Of a stretch of 64,000 nt of DNA, positions 8,471 through 18,079 are shown in pieces. The notes under the pieces are model-generated. The model saw only the letters and a program-made list of their open reading frames with translations, searched no databases and was not told where the DNA came from. A program made the translations under genes and the position numbers. The stretch is from positions 428,448 through 492,447 of the forward strand of contig NZ_FNJR01000002.1 in assembly GCF_900104475.1 (NCBI RefSeq), in the 5' to 3' direction. Origin of the DNA: Actinopolyspora xinjiangensis (GTDB lineage Bacteria; Actinomycetota; Actinomycetes; Mycobacteriales; Pseudonocardiaceae). How positions within the stretch are numbered: position 1 is the first letter of the stretch; each line of letters starts with the position of its first letter.

Positions 8471-9310
8471 ATGACCGAAGCAGGCTCCCCGCCGGAGAGC
8501 GCCACTCCGATCCACATCGACACGAACAAGGCGAGTATCGCCAGGGTCTACGACGCTTTCCTCGGTGGCAAGGACAACTACGAGGTCGACCGGCGGGTCT
8601 TCGAGGGAGTCAAGCAGGCTGCCCCCGAGGCGGCCGATCTCGCCTGGGACAACCGCGAATTCCTGATCCGGACCATCCGCTTCCTGGCGAGCCAGACCAA
8701 CGTCAGGCAGTTCCTCGACTGCGGCTCCGGGTTACCGACCGCCGAGAACACCCACCAGGTGGCGCAACGACTCAACCCCGAGGCGAGGGTCGTCTACGTC
8801 GACAACGACCCGGTGGTGCTGGCGCACGGCCGCGCGCTGCTGGAGGAGAACGAGCAGACCCACTTCAGCCCCGCCGACATCTTCGACCCCCGGAGCGTCC
8901 TGGAAGACCCGGTGGTCAACGCGCACCTCGACTTCTCCGAACCGCTCGCGCTGCTGCAGGTGGGAACGCTGCACCACTACATCGGTGACCGCGACCCCGG
9001 CGAGATCATGCGGGAGTACGTCGATGCCCTGCCGTCCGGTTCGTTCGTCGTGCTGAGCCATTTCTACGACCCCGAGGACGGTGGCTACTACAGCGAGTTG
9101 GCCCAGCGGATGGACGACCGCTTCACCCACAGCCCGATGGGCAGCGGGAAGTTCCGCACGCAGGAGCAGATCCGCGGCATGTTCCCGGGGTTGGAGCTCG
9201 TGGACCCGGGACTGGTGCTGTGCTGCGACTGGTGGCCGGACGGCCCCCGGTTCAAGAAGCAGCCCGAAGTGTCCAACTGCATCGTCGGAGCCGTGGGCCG
9301 CAAGCCCTGA
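8471..9310 (+). CDS. SAM-dependent methyltransferase (DUF574/PF04672 family)
   Basis: 279 residues, ATG at 8471 preceded by GAGGTTGAG. Family hallmarks in order: NKASIARVYDAFLGGKDNYE near the N-terminus, FLDCGSGLPTAENTHQVAQ (SAM-binding glycine motif, about 82-100), and VVYVDNDPVVLAHGRALL (acidic residue at the end of strand 2). The usual family length is about 270. These enzymes are expanded in actinomycetes, often beside XRE/DUF397 genes as here; substrates are unknown. It is divergent from the XRE gene with a 222-base intergenic region between them. Confidence 0.85.
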   Translation: MTEAGSPPESATPIHIDTNKASIARVYDAFLGGKDNYEVDRRVFEGVKQAAPEAADLAWDNREFLIRTIRFLASQTNVRQFLDCGSGLPTAENTHQVAQRLNPEARVVYVDNDPVVLAHGRALLEENEQTHFSPADIFDPRSVLEDPVVNAHLDFSEPLALLQVGTLHHYIGDRDPGEIMREYVDALPSGSFVVLSHFYDPEDGGYYSELAQRMDDRFTHSPMGSGKFRTQEQIRGMFPGLELVDPGLVLCCDWWPDGPRFKKQPEVSNCIVGAVGRKP

Positions 9311-9354
9311 CCGGAACCCCGGCGTTCGGTGCGGGATCTCGCCGGTCTCCCGGC

Positions 9355-9396
9355 AAGGCCCGACCTCCGGCGGACTCCGGCGCCGAGTCGGGCCTT
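9355..9396. terminator. Bidirectional hairpin terminator between convergent genes
   Basis: AAGGCCCGAC at 9355-9364 pairs perfectly with GTCGGGCCTT at 9387-9396, with a 22-base loop that itself contains repeated CTCCGG. It lies between the convergent methyltransferase and bioF genes. The AA/TT ends give a short U-run in both directions. Confidence 0.65.
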
Positions 9397-9507
9397 CTCC
9401 CGGTAGTGCGGAGGAAACCGACAAGACCGACGGACTCGGTGGCCGGTTCGCGTGGCACGCCGTCCGGGGTGGAGCGCGGGGCGCTCGGTGCTCGGCGGTA
9501 CGGCCTC

Positions 9508-10692
9508 TCAGCCGAGGACCTCTTCCGGTGCGCTTGCGGCGAGCACGGCAGCGACCTCGGTGATCCGTCCCGGGGGCAGATCGGCCCGCGCCGTCAGGCG
9601 CAGCCGCGCCGAACCGTCGGGAACGGAGGGAGGACGGAAGCAGCCCACTCGCACGCCGCGGCGCAGGCACTCCGCCGCCCAATCCACCGCGGTGTTCGCC
9701 TCCCCCACTGGAATGCCCAGCACCGCCGCCCCGGGGCGTGTCGCCGGTACTCCGCGTCGTACCAGCTCCCGGTACAGTCCTTCCGCCACCTCGCGGACCC
9801 GTGAGCAGCGCCGGGGATCGCCCCACAACACCCGCAGCGCCGCCAGCGCCCCCGCGGCCGCCGCCGGAGCCAGGCCGGTGTCGAACACGAAGGTGCGGGC
9901 GGACTGCCGCAGGTGCTCGATCACGCGGCGCGGTCCCAGCACCGCCCCGCCCTGCGCGCCGAGTGCTTTGGACAGTGTCACCGTGGCCACCACGTCCGGG
10001 GCGGTTCGCATGTCGAAGGCCGCCAGCGCGCCCGCTCCGCCCTCGCCGAGCACCCCCAGGCCGTGCGCGTCGTCGATCAGCAGCGCGGCGCCGTTCGCGC
10101 GGCACACTCGCAACGCCTCCCGCAGCGGAGCCGTGTCGCCGTCCACCGAGAACACCGACTCGGTCAGCAGCAGCCCCTCGTGCGGACGCCGGACCAGCTC
10201 CGCTTCGGCGGCTCTCGTGTCCAGGTGGGCGACGACGCGCACCTCTGCCCGCGAGAGCCTGCAGCCGTCTATCAGCGAGGCGTGGTTGTGGCTGTCCGAA
10301 ACGAGCAGCGAATTCCTCCCCGACAGTGCGGTGATTACCGCCAGGTTGGCCGTGTAGCCCGAGGAGAACACCAGCGCCGACTCCGTGCCGCAGAACTCGG
10401 CGAGTTCGTCCTCCAGTTCGGTGTGCAGCTCGGTGGTGCCGGTGACCAGCCGGGAACCTCCCGCTCCGGCGCCCCAGCGCCGCGCCGCGCTCGCGGCGGC
10501 GTCGGTGACGGCGCGGTGGTTCGTCAGGCCCAGGTAGTCGTTCCCGGCGAGGTCCAACACGTCCTCCTCCGCCGACCTCACCGGCGGTCTCCTGGTCAGC
10601 CCATCGGCCTCACGGCGTTCGGCCTCCCGGTCCAGCCGGTCGAAGACCGTTCGCGGGTCGGGGGGCTCGGTAGGGAAGGTCGAAGGGGCCAT
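9508..10692 (-). CDS. bioF: 8-amino-7-oxononanoate synthase
   Basis: 394 residues, the usual length. PLP-dependent enzyme joining pimeloyl-ACP/CoA and alanine in biotin synthesis. Motifs: [13 protein letters not shown] near 48-59, [20 protein letters not shown] near 75-94, [16 protein letters not shown] near 204-219 and the PLP lysine K242 in [15 protein letters not shown] at 10692 (complement) has only a modest purine-rich stretch (GGCGGC) upstream; a longer frame extends into the bioA side and is rejected. It is divergent from bioA-bioD, so the three biotin genes share a 121-base regulatory region. Confidence 0.92.
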   Translation of the reverse strand: MAPSTFPTEPPDPRTVFDRLDREAERREADGLTRRPPVRSAEEDVLDLAGNDYLGLTNHRAVTDAAASAARRWGAGAGGSRLVTGTTELHTELEDELAEFCGTESALVFSSGYTANLAVITALSGRNSLLVSDSHNHASLIDGCRLSRAEVRVVAHLDTRAAEAELVRRPHEGLLLTESVFSVDGDTAPLREALRVCRANGAALLIDDAHGLGVLGEGGAGALAAFDMRTAPDVVATVTLSKALGAQGGAVLGPRRVIEHLRQSARTFVFDTGLAPAAAAGALAALRVLWGDPRRCSRVREVAEGLYRELVRRGVPATRPGAAVLGIPVGEANTAVDWAAECLRRGVRVGCFRPPSVPDGSARLRLTARADLPPGRITEVAAVLAASAPEEVLG

Positions 10693-10813
10693 GCCGCCGA
10701 GCCTGCGCGAACGGCGGAGCGGTGGACAGTGGTCACCGCGCACAACCTCGCGTGCCCGGATTTGTCCCTCCCGCCAATGGGAGACCCGCTCCACTCGGCG
10801 GCAGCATTCCCGT

Positions 10814-12133
10814 GTGCTCAAAGCTCTGTCGGACACGCCGCTGACCGCCGAAGAAATGTCCAATTTGGACAGAAATCACGTCTGGCACCCCTACTCCGGG
10901 ATGCCCACCTCCCCGGAACCGCTGCCGGTGGCCTCCGCCGAGGGAGTAAGGCTGCGGCTGCGCTCCGACGACGATGAGGAACGGGAGCTGATCGACGGCA
11001 TGTCCTCCTGGTGGGCGGCCATCCACGGCTACCGCCACCCCGAGCTCGACAACGCCGTTCGCGAGCAGCTCGACCGGATGAGCCACGTGATGTTCGGCGG
11101 TCTCACCCACGAACCCGCCGTGCGGCTCGCAGCGAGCCTGGCGGAGATCACCCCCGAACCGCTGCGGCACGTCTTCCTGGCCGACTCCGGCTCGGTCTCG
11201 ATCGAGGTCGCCGTCAAGATGTGCCTGCAGTACTGGCGCGCTTGCGGCCGCCCCGGGAAGCGACGGCTGCTCACCTGGCGAGGCGGTTACCACGGGGACA
11301 CCTGGCACCCGATGTCGGTGTGCGACCCGGAAGGCGGGATGCACCACCTGTGGCGCGGCAGGCTGCCCGAGCAGCTGTTCGCGGCGGCCCCGCCCGCGGG
11401 GTTCGACGCCGGGGCCGAGCCCGACTACCTCGAGCACCTCGACGACGTACTGCGACGGCACCACGACGAGCTGGCCGCGATCGTGGTCGAGCCGATCGTG
11501 CAGGGGGCGGGCGGAATGCGGTTCCACTCGCCCGAGTACCCGCGCCGGTTGCGTGAACTGGCCGACCGCTACGACGTGCTGCTCGTCTTCGACGAGATCG
11601 CCACCGGGTTCGGACGTACCGGTGAGCTGTTCGCCGCCGACCACTCCGGTGTGGCCCCGGACGTGATGTGCCTGGGCAAGGCGCTCACCGGTGGTTACCT
11701 GAGCCTGGCGGCCACGGTGTGCTCCGAGCGGGTCGCCACCGGCATATCCCGGGGGGACGTGCCCGTGCTGGCCCACGGCCCGACCTTCATGGGAAACCCG
11801 CTCGCCACGGCGGTCGCCCTCGCCTCGCTGCGGGTGCTGCTCGACGGGGACTGGCGGCGCGATGTCGACGCGATCGAGGCGGGGCTTCGCCGTGGGCTGG
11901 AACCCGCCCGCCGAACGCCGGGGGTGCGCGATGTTCGGGTTCTCGGCGCGATCGGCGTGGTGGAACTCGACCACGAGGTGGACACCGCCGCCGCGAGCCG
12001 CGCCGCGATCGAGCACGGCGTGTGGCTGCGCCCGTTCCGGGAGCTGATCTACACCATGCCGCCGTACGTGATCGGGCAGGACGACCTGGCCCGCGTGACC
12101 GAGGCCGTCCGCGCGGCCGCCCAGGTGGGATGA
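10814..12133 (+). CDS. bioA: Adenosylmethionine-8-amino-7-oxononanoate aminotransferase
   Basis: Class III PLP aminotransferase converting 8-amino-7-oxononanoate to 7,8-diaminopelargonate with SAM as amino donor. Family signatures: [48 protein letters not shown] and the PLP lysine in [14 protein letters not shown]. Two starts are possible: GTG 10814 (439 residues) keeps the family's N-terminal [19 protein letters not shown] segment, while ATG 10856 gives 425 residues. Neither has a strong ribosome-binding site. The stop overlaps bioD by 4 nt. No clear repressor operator is visible in the region shared with bioF. Confidence 0.92.
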   Translation: MLKALSDTPLTAEEMSNLDRNHVWHPYSGMPTSPEPLPVASAEGVRLRLRSDDDEERELIDGMSSWWAAIHGYRHPELDNAVREQLDRMSHVMFGGLTHEPAVRLAASLAEITPEPLRHVFLADSGSVSIEVAVKMCLQYWRACGRPGKRRLLTWRGGYHGDTWHPMSVCDPEGGMHHLWRGRLPEQLFAAAPPAGFDAGAEPDYLEHLDDVLRRHHDELAAIVVEPIVQGAGGMRFHSPEYPRRLRELADRYDVLLVFDEIATGFGRTGELFAADHSGVAPDVMCLGKALTGGYLSLAATVCSERVATGISRGDVPVLAHGPTFMGNPLATAVALASLRVLLDGDWRRDVDAIEAGLRRGLEPARRTPGVRDVRVLGAIGVVELDHEVDTAAASRAAIEHGVWLRPFRELIYTMPPYVIGQDDLARVTEAVRAAAQVG

Positions 12134-12840
12134 GGATGTCCGGCGACACGTTGTTCGTCACCGGAACCGGAACCGACGTGGGCAAGACGGTGGTCACCGC
12201 CGCCCTGGCCGCCACCGCGCGCGGTTCGGTGGCCGTGCTCAAACCGGCCCAGACCGGTTCGGGGGAGGACGGCGACCTCGTCGAGGTCGAACGGATGACC
12301 GGGGGCGGGATCACCACGCTCGAACTGGCACGTCACCGCGACCCGCTGGCACCCGCCGTCGCGGCGAGGCGGGAGGCGGTGCCACCGGTCACCCCGGCGC
12401 GGATCGTGTCGGCCGCCGAGGAACTGGCGGCGGCGCACGATCTCGTGCTGGTGGAGGGAGCCGGTGGTCTGCTGGTGCCCTACGACGATTCCGGCGGCAC
12501 CCTGCCGGACGCGGCGGTCCCCCTGGGCGCTCCGGTGCTCGTGGTGTGCCCGGCGGGGCTGGGCGCGCTGAACACCGCCGCGCTGACCGTGCGCGAACTG
12601 CGGCATCGGAAGCTGGACTGCCCCGGTCTCGTGGTCGGGAGCTGGCCGACCGCTCCCGACCTCGCGGCGCGGTGCAACGTGGTCGACCTCCCCTCGGTGA
12701 CCGGCGTCCCACTGCTCGGGGCGCTGCCGGAGGGAGCCGGTCGGCTGCGGGACGAGGAGTTCCGCACCGTCGCCCGGGCGGGGCTGGCTCCCTCGCTCGG
12801 CGGGGAGTGGGACGCGGCCGCCCTCGGCGCCCCGTCGTGA
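12130..12840 (+). CDS. bioD: Dethiobiotin synthetase
   Basis: 236 residues. ATP-dependent carboxylation and ring closure of diaminopelargonate. The P-loop GTGTDVGKT lies near residues 11-19 and the substrate-side KPAQTGSG near 36-43. [18 protein letters not shown] (about 104-121) holds the EGAGG motif. Start ATG at 12130 overlaps the bioA stop (ATGA); a second ATG six bases on is possible. Biotin synthase bioB is not in this window, so the pathway is split. Confidence 0.92.
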   Translation: MRMSGDTLFVTGTGTDVGKTVVTAALAATARGSVAVLKPAQTGSGEDGDLVEVERMTGGGITTLELARHRDPLAPAVAARREAVPPVTPARIVSAAEELAAAHDLVLVEGAGGLLVPYDDSGGTLPDAAVPLGAPVLVVCPAGLGALNTAALTVRELRHRKLDCPGLVVGSWPTAPDLAARCNVVDLPSVTGVPLLGALPEGAGRLRDEEFRTVARAGLAPSLGGEWDAAALGAPS

Positions 12841-12944
12841 CGCCTCCGGGCGTCGGGCGTCTCGCGGGCATCTCCGCGTCATGGAACGGGCCCGGTTGGG
12901 GGCGTGGTCGGCGCGCGGAAGTGTGTGCCGGTGACCTCCTGGGT

Positions 12945-12950
12945 GTTACC
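12945..12950 (+). promoter_or_regulatory. Candidate -10 box of a leaderless transcript (D-amino-acid oxidase)
   Basis: TACCTT (TANNNT pattern) ends 8 nt before the GTG at 12959, and there is no ribosome-binding site in that space. This arrangement suggests transcription begins at or next to the start codon. No clear -35 box was found. Confidence 0.4.
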
Positions 12951-12958
12951 TTCGTCAC

Positions 12959-13942
12959 GTGGATGGGAGATCCCCGAGGATTCTGGTCATCGGCGCGGGC
13001 GTTTCGGGCCTGACCACCGCGGTGGTGCTCGCCGAGCGCGGTCACCGCGTGCGGATCAGAACGACCGAGCACCCCGCCGACACCACCTCGGCGGTGGCCG
13101 GGGCGATATGGGGACTGAGTCGGCTTCGTCCCAGGGAGCGCGCCGTCCGGTGGGAGTGGCGTTCCCACGAGGTCTTCCTGGAACTCGCACACGATCCGAG
13201 CACGGGGGTGCACCTGACCCCCGGAACGGTGGCGAGCCGTGAACCACTGACCACCTCGTGGCTGGAGGAGACCCGGTCGAGGACCGACCTTCGCGAGTGC
13301 GGGCCGGACGAACTCCCGCCCGCGTTCACGGCCGGGGTGCGTGCCACCCTGCCGCTGATCGACATGCCCCGCTACCTGGAGTACCTGCTCGGGCGGTTCC
13401 ACGATGCCGGCGGTGAGCTGGTCCGCAGCCCGGTCCCCAGCCTGGCGGACGCCGCCGAGGAGAGCCCGGTCGTGGTCAACTGCACCGGGGTGGGCGCTCG
13501 GGAGCTGGTCGGCGACGCCGGTGTGCTGCCCGTGCTCGGCCAGCACGTGGTCGTGACGAACCCCGGGGTGGCGGAGTACTTCGTGGAACTCTCCGACACC
13601 GGGTACTGGGCCAGCTACATGCCGCACGGTGACCGGCTCGTGTTGGGAGGCGTCGCCGTCCCCCACGCCTGGGACCGTGTCCCGAACCGTGAGGTCACGG
13701 CGGGAATCCTGCGTCGCTGTGCCGAGATCCGGGCCGAGCTGCGCGACGCCGCGGTCCGAGACGAGATCGTCGGTCTGCGGCCGAGGAGCGAGACCGTGCG
13801 GCTGCACGTTGAACACTACGAAGGCGCCCGCATCGTGCACAACTACGGTCACGGGGGCGACGGGGTGGCGGTGTCCTGGGGGTGCGCCCAGGAGGCGGCC
13901 GAGCTGGCGCTGGCCGAACCGGGGGCCTCGCCTACCGGGTGA
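12959..13942 (+). CDS. D-amino-acid oxidase family FAD enzyme
   Basis: 327 residues, close to the usual 320-350. N-terminal FAD-binding Rossmann motif ILVIGAGVSGLTTAVVLAERG (GxGxxG, about residues 8-28, shortened) and AVAGAIWG. Near the C-terminus NYGHGGDGVAVSWG is the DAAO signature that contacts FAD and substrate. It oxidatively deaminates D-amino acids to keto acids with release of peroxide. GTG start at 12959 follows a TACCTT hexamer and no ribosome-binding site. Its position just before a thiamine-transport operon raises ThiO (glycine oxidase) as an alternative, but the DAAO signature fits better. Confidence 0.85.
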   Translation: MDGRSPRILVIGAGVSGLTTAVVLAERGHRVRIRTTEHPADTTSAVAGAIWGLSRLRPRERAVRWEWRSHEVFLELAHDPSTGVHLTPGTVASREPLTTSWLEETRSRTDLRECGPDELPPAFTAGVRATLPLIDMPRYLEYLLGRFHDAGGELVRSPVPSLADAAEESPVVVNCTGVGARELVGDAGVLPVLGQHVVVTNPGVAEYFVELSDTGYWASYMPHGDRLVLGGVAVPHAWDRVPNREVTAGILRRCAEIRAELRDAAVRDEIVGLRPRSETVRLHVEHYEGARIVHNYGHGGDGVAVSWGCAQEAAELALAEPGASPTG

Positions 13943-14066
13943 CGCACGAGCGGTACCGGGCTCCACCGTGCTCCCACCGGGGCTGCCCACCGGAGAACGG
14001 CACCGACCGAGGAGGATACCGGTCGCGGGGCCGACCGCGACCGTGCGATGCAGTAGACTCCCGCCC

Positions 14067-14157
14067 CGCCACGGGAGTCCAGTGCGCTGGGCTGAGAGGA
14101 GGACACGGGGTCCTCGACCGTCCTACCCGAACCGGGTAATGCCGGCGCGGGGAGGCG
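14067..14157 (+). promoter_or_regulatory. TPP (THI-element) riboswitch
   Basis: The aptamer core is clear. Closing stem CGCC (14067-14070) with GGCG (14154-14157). ACGGGAGTCC at 14071-14080, then GGGCTGAGAGGA (14089-14100) with the invariant CUGAGA. The distal half is CCGAACCGGGTAATGCCGGCG at 14128-14147 (ends shown), which carries the conserved GGGUAAU-xCCGGCG. It lies about 48 bases before the thiB start codon and its GGGAGG site, so control by translation or early termination is plausible. It predicts thiamine repression of the transporter operon. Confidence 0.92.
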
Positions 14158-14204
14158 TGCGATCAGCTCGGTGTCGCACTCGTGGTGTGACCACGGGAGG
14201 ATCG

Positions 14205-15260
14205 TTGAGACGCAGTACCGCACGTCGAACGCGTGCCGCGCTGGCAGTGGCCGTCACCCTGCTGATCGCGGGATGCTCGCTCACGGGCACCGGCCGGGAC
14301 CGGGAAACCCGAACCGTGACGCTGGTCACGCACGATTCGTTCGCCATGAGCGACGAGCTCCGGCAGCGGTTCGAGCGGGACTCGGGATTCGAACTCCGAA
14401 TCCTGCGCAAGGGGGACGCCGGGGAGCTCACCAACGAACTGGTGCTCACCAGGGATGCCCCGATCGGCGATGTCGCCTTCGGAGTCGACTCCACCTACCT
14501 CTCGCGCGCACTCGACGAGGACGTGTTCGCGAGCTACCGGCCCGAAGGGGCGGCCCACATCCCGATCAAGTACGCCCTCGGCGCCAACGAGCGCCCCACT
14601 CCCATCGATGCGGGCGACGTGTGCCTCAACATCGATCTGCGCTGGTTCGAGCGGCACGACGTCCCGCCGCCCGAGAAGCTCGCCGACCTGGTCGAGCCCC
14701 GTTACCGCGGCCTGTTCGCGGTGCCCAACCCGGCGACCTCCTCTCCCGGGCTGGCCTTCCTGCTCAACACCGTCGACACCTTCGGCGATCCGGGGTGGCG
14801 GAACTACTGGCGGCAGCTGCTGGACAACGACGCGCGGATCTCCTCCGGCTGGCAGGAGGCCTACAACCAGGACTTCTCCGGCTCGTCAGGGGAAGGCCCC
14901 CGACCCATCGTGCTCTCCTACGCCTCCTCCCCCGCGGCGGAGATCGGTCCCGACGGTCAACCGCGCACCAGGGCACTGCTGGACACGTGCTACCGCCAGG
15001 TGGAGTACGCCGGGGTCCTCAACGGAACCGACACCCCGAAAGGGGCGCGGGAACTGATGGACTTCATGCTGTCCTGGCAGTTCCAGTCCCGCATCCCCGA
15101 GCAGATGTACGTCTACCCCGTGGTGATGGGGGTCGAGCTCCCGGAGAGCTGGCAGCGGGCGGCTCCGCTGCCGGAGTCCCCCAACCAGATGAAACCGGAG
15201 CGGGTGGAGCGTAACCGCGCCGAGTGGATACGCCAGTGGCGTTCCCTGGCGACGGGATGA
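14205..15260 (+). CDS. thiB: Thiamine ABC transporter substrate-binding lipoprotein
   Basis: 351 residues from TTG 14205, which has GGGAGGA at 14195-14201 upstream; an in-frame GTG at 14187 is the alternative, but it would lie upstream of that site. Signal peptide: RRSTARRTRAALAVAV then LLIAGC, a lipobox with Cys about 25. The mature protein begins like ThiB/TbpA (VTLVTHDSFAMSDELRQRFE) and carries GDVAFGVDSTYLSRAL and NPATSSPGLAFLLNTV, which are ThiB landmarks. Membrane-anchored periplasm-side receptor for thiamine or TPP. Expressed behind the TPP riboswitch; stop overlaps thiP by 4 nt. Confidence 0.9.
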   Translation: MRRSTARRTRAALAVAVTLLIAGCSLTGTGRDRETRTVTLVTHDSFAMSDELRQRFERDSGFELRILRKGDAGELTNELVLTRDAPIGDVAFGVDSTYLSRALDEDVFASYRPEGAAHIPIKYALGANERPTPIDAGDVCLNIDLRWFERHDVPPPEKLADLVEPRYRGLFAVPNPATSSPGLAFLLNTVDTFGDPGWRNYWRQLLDNDARISSGWQEAYNQDFSGSSGEGPRPIVLSYASSPAAEIGPDGQPRTRALLDTCYRQVEYAGVLNGTDTPKGARELMDFMLSWQFQSRIPEQMYVYPVVMGVELPESWQRAAPLPESPNQMKPERVERNRAEWIRQWRSLATG

Positions 15261-16873
15261 CGCGCGAGCGCGGAACCCACGCGGGGCCACGCCCGCGCGG
15301 CCACGGCGCGACCACGACCGCGGGCGCTGTCCTGGTGCTGGGATTCCTCGGCGTCTTCTTCGCGTGGCCCGTGGTCGCGATCCTGCGCCTCGGGCTGCGC
15401 TCCGGGATCGACGAGGTACTCACCCGGCCGGACACCTGGCGGATCGTCGCCTTCACCCTCGGCCAGGCGGCGGCCTCCACGGTCGTGGCGCTGCTGGCGG
15501 GGATGCCGCTGGCCTACGTGCTGGCACGGGTCCCCGTGCCGGCCAAGGCCGTGCTGCGTGCGCTGATCACCGTCCCGTTCGTACTTCCCACCCTCGTGGT
15601 GGGGATGGCCTTCCGAGCGTTGCTCGGGGTGTCCGAACCCAGCGCCTGGGCGATCGTGCTGGCCAACGCGTTCTTCAACATCGCGGTCGTCGCCCGCACC
15701 GTCGGCGGGCTGTGGGCGCAGCTGGATCCCAGGGCCACCGACGCCGCTCGCGGCCTCGGTGCCGGTCCGTTCCGCGCTTTCCGCACCGTGACGCTGCCCG
15801 CGTTACGCCCGGCCCTGTGGTCGGCAGCGGCGGTGGTCTTCCTGTTCTGCTCCACCAGCTTCGGGGTGGTGCTGGTGCTGGGAGGTGGGCGCTACCGGAC
15901 GCTGGAGACGGAGATATACCTGCGCACCGTGCGACTGCTCGATCTGCCCGGTGCGGCGGTGCTGTCCCTGCTGCAGTTCGCCGCCGTGCTGGCCGCCCTG
16001 GCGGTGGCCGCCTTCGCCCGGCGGCGACGCGAATCCGCGCTCACCCTGCGCCGCGCCAGGGGGGCCACGCGACGCCCCAGCGGTGTCGAGTGGGTGACGG
16101 TGGCGGCGGCGGGCGCCGTGCTCCTCGCGCTGGCGGCTCCGATCCTCGCCCTGCTGGTGCGCTCGGTTAGCTCCCGCACCGGTTGGACACTGGCCGGATA
16201 CCGCGCGCTCTCGGGAACCGGGGGAGTGCTCGACGTGTCGGGCTGGCAGGCCGCCTGGAACTCGCTGCGCGCGGCGACCGACGCCACCTGGATGGCGCTG
16301 CTGCTGGGGATCCTGGCCTGCCTGGTGCTGACGAGCCTGCGCAACCGCTGGGCGACCGAGCTCATGGACGCGGCCCTGATGCTTCCGCTGGGCGTCTCGG
16401 CCGTCACGGTGGGATTCGGCTATCTGGTCACCCTGCACGTGCTGCCCGGTGATCTGCGGACCTCTCCGCTGCTGGTGCCGTTCGCGCAGGCCCTGGTGAT
16501 CACACCCCTCGTCATCCGGACGATACTGCCGGTCCTCCGCTCGGTGGACCAGCGCGTTCGCTCCGCCGCCGCGACCCTGGGGGCGGGGCCCTGGCGGATC
16601 CGTCGCGAGGTGGACCTCCCGTTGGCGGGACGCGCGGTGGTGACCGCCGCGGGCTTCGGCTTCGTCGTCGCCCTGGGCGAGTTCGGCGCCACCGGATTCC
16701 TGGCCCGCCCCGAGGCGCCGACCCTGCCGGTGGCGATCAGCGCGCTGATCGGTCGCCCCGGCGAGTTGAACACGCAGATGGCCTACGCCGCCTGCGTGCT
16801 GCTGATGCTGGTCACGGCGGGAGCCGTGCTGGTGATCGAAACCCTGCGTTCCGACCTCTCCGGGGAGTTCTGA
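15257..16873 (+). CDS. thiP: Thiamine ABC transporter permease
   Basis: 538 residues, typical of the fused two-domain ThiP permeases. About twelve hydrophobic segments in two homologous halves. Each half has an EAA-type loop for the ATPase: DAARGLGAGPFRAFRTVTLP (about 165-184) and RSAAATLGAGPWRIRREVDL (about 435-454). ATG at 15257 lies in the thiB stop (ATGA), and the stop shares bases with the thiQ start (TGATG). Inner-membrane channel of the thiamine importer, co-regulated by the upstream riboswitch. Confidence 0.9.
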   Translation: MTRERGTHAGPRPRGHGATTTAGAVLVLGFLGVFFAWPVVAILRLGLRSGIDEVLTRPDTWRIVAFTLGQAAASTVVALLAGMPLAYVLARVPVPAKAVLRALITVPFVLPTLVVGMAFRALLGVSEPSAWAIVLANAFFNIAVVARTVGGLWAQLDPRATDAARGLGAGPFRAFRTVTLPALRPALWSAAAVVFLFCSTSFGVVLVLGGGRYRTLETEIYLRTVRLLDLPGAAVLSLLQFAAVLAALAVAAFARRRRESALTLRRARGATRRPSGVEWVTVAAAGAVLLALAAPILALLVRSVSSRTGWTLAGYRALSGTGGVLDVSGWQAAWNSLRAATDATWMALLLGILACLVLTSLRNRWATELMDAALMLPLGVSAVTVGFGYLVTLHVLPGDLRTSPLLVPFAQALVITPLVIRTILPVLRSVDQRVRSAAATLGAGPWRIRREVDLPLAGRAVVTAAGFGFVVALGEFGATGFLARPEAPTLPVAISALIGRPGELNTQMAYAACVLLMLVTAGAVLVIETLRSDLSGEF

Positions 16874-18012
16874 TGCGCGCCGCACTGGGAGACGCCGAGA
16901 CCGGTCCGGTCCCGCCGCCAACCTCTCGGGAACGGGAGGAGGGGCTGCGGCTGGAGGGACTCACGGTGCGCTACGGCAGTACGACCGCGCTGTCCGGTGT
17001 GGACCTGGTGGTCCCCCGGAACGAGGTGCTGGCCGTGCTGGGGCCCTCGGGGTGCGGCAAGACCACCCTGCTGCGCACCGTGGCCGGACTGGAGCGCCAC
17101 TCCCAGGGCGGGATCAGCTTCGACGGCGTCGACCTGTCGCGGGTGCCGGTGCACCGGCGCGGTTTCGGCATGGTCTTCCAGGACGGCCAGCTCTTCGGGC
17201 ACCGCGACGTGGCGGGGAACGTGGACTTCGCGTTGCGGATGCGCTCGGTCGGCAGGCGTGAGCGCCGCGAGACCGTGGCGCGGCTGCTCGAATCGGTGGG
17301 ACTGGCGGGGTACCAGCGACGACGGGTCGCCGAGCTGTCCGGCGGGCAGGCCCAGCGAGTCGCCCTCGCCCGTGCGCTGGCGGCCGAACCGCGGCTGCTG
17401 CTGCTGGACGAACCGCTCTCCGGGCTGGACCGCATTCTGCGGGAGCGGCTGGCCGTGGATCTGGCACGCGTCTTCGACCGCGCTTCCATGACCGGTGTGC
17501 TGGTCACGCACGACCACGACGAGGCGTTCACCCTCGCCGACCGCGTGGCGGTGCTCATGGGGGGACGCGTCGAACAGCTCGACACCCCGTGGCGGCTCTG
17601 GCACCGGCCCGCCACCGAGGAGGTGGCCCGCTTCCTGGGGTGCGGCACCGTACTGACCGCGTACGCCGACGACGAGGCGATCTCGTGCGCGCTGGGTTCG
17701 ATCCCCCGTCCCGAGGACTGTCCGACCGGGCCGGTCCGGTTCGGACTGCGCGCCGCCGGGCTCCGCGCCGTCCGGTCAACGGGGCGATCCGGTACGGGAG
17801 AGCCGCGCGCCGTGGTGCGGGAACGGCTGCACCGGCACGATCACGTGCGGCTGACGGTCGATGTCCCGGAGGACCCCGGTCTCGGGGAACTGGAGGCGGT
17901 CACCGCCCACGGTGACCTCGCCGAGCTCGGAGAGGAGGTCACGCTGACGCTCGACTCGACCGGGGTGGCCGTGATCCCCGAGAAGTCCCGAAGCCGGGAT
18001 TCGGTCGGTTGA
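16873..18012 (+). CDS. thiQ: Thiamine ABC transporter ATP-binding protein
   Basis: 379 residues. Walker A GPSGCGKTT (about 56-64), Q-loop VFQDGQLFG, signature LSGGQAQRVALARAL, Walker B LLLLDEPLSGLD and the switch His in VLVTHDHDEA. The first 24 residues and the last 140 are extra compared with the 230-residue enterobacterial ThiQ; the C-terminal part looks like a regulatory beta-domain as in MalK-type importers. Energises ThiBP at the inner membrane face. Last gene of the riboswitch operon. Confidence 0.88.
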   Translation: MRAALGDAETGPVPPPTSREREEGLRLEGLTVRYGSTTALSGVDLVVPRNEVLAVLGPSGCGKTTLLRTVAGLERHSQGGISFDGVDLSRVPVHRRGFGMVFQDGQLFGHRDVAGNVDFALRMRSVGRRERRETVARLLESVGLAGYQRRRVAELSGGQAQRVALARALAAEPRLLLLDEPLSGLDRILRERLAVDLARVFDRASMTGVLVTHDHDEAFTLADRVAVLMGGRVEQLDTPWRLWHRPATEEVARFLGCGTVLTAYADDEAISCALGSIPRPEDCPTGPVRFGLRAAGLRAVRSTGRSGTGEPRAVVRERLHRHDHVRLTVDVPEDPGLGELEAVTAHGDLAELGEEVTLTLDSTGVAVIPEKSRSRDSVG

Positions 18013-18067
18013 ACACGGGAGGAACAGGCTCTCGGAAAACGCTTCGCCCGGACGCCCGGTTCGCTCG

Positions 18068-18073
18068 TACGGT
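18068..18073 (+). promoter_or_regulatory. Candidate -10 box of a leaderless transcript (methyltransferase)
   Basis: TACGGT ends 6 nt before the ATG at 18080, with only TCCGGT between and no Shine-Dalgarno motif. This suggests the methyltransferase is transcribed separately from thiBPQ as a leaderless mRNA. Confidence 0.4.
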
Positions 18074-18079
18074 TCCGGT

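Noticed and set aside
12959..13942. ThiO (glycine oxidase) as the identity of the oxidase
   Set aside because: Neighbouring thiBPQ is a transport operon and no thiS/thiG is present; the D-amino-acid oxidase signature is complete.
13629..14204. Upstream extension of the thiB frame
   Set aside because: It covers the D-amino-acid oxidase end and the TPP riboswitch, and lacks coding character there.
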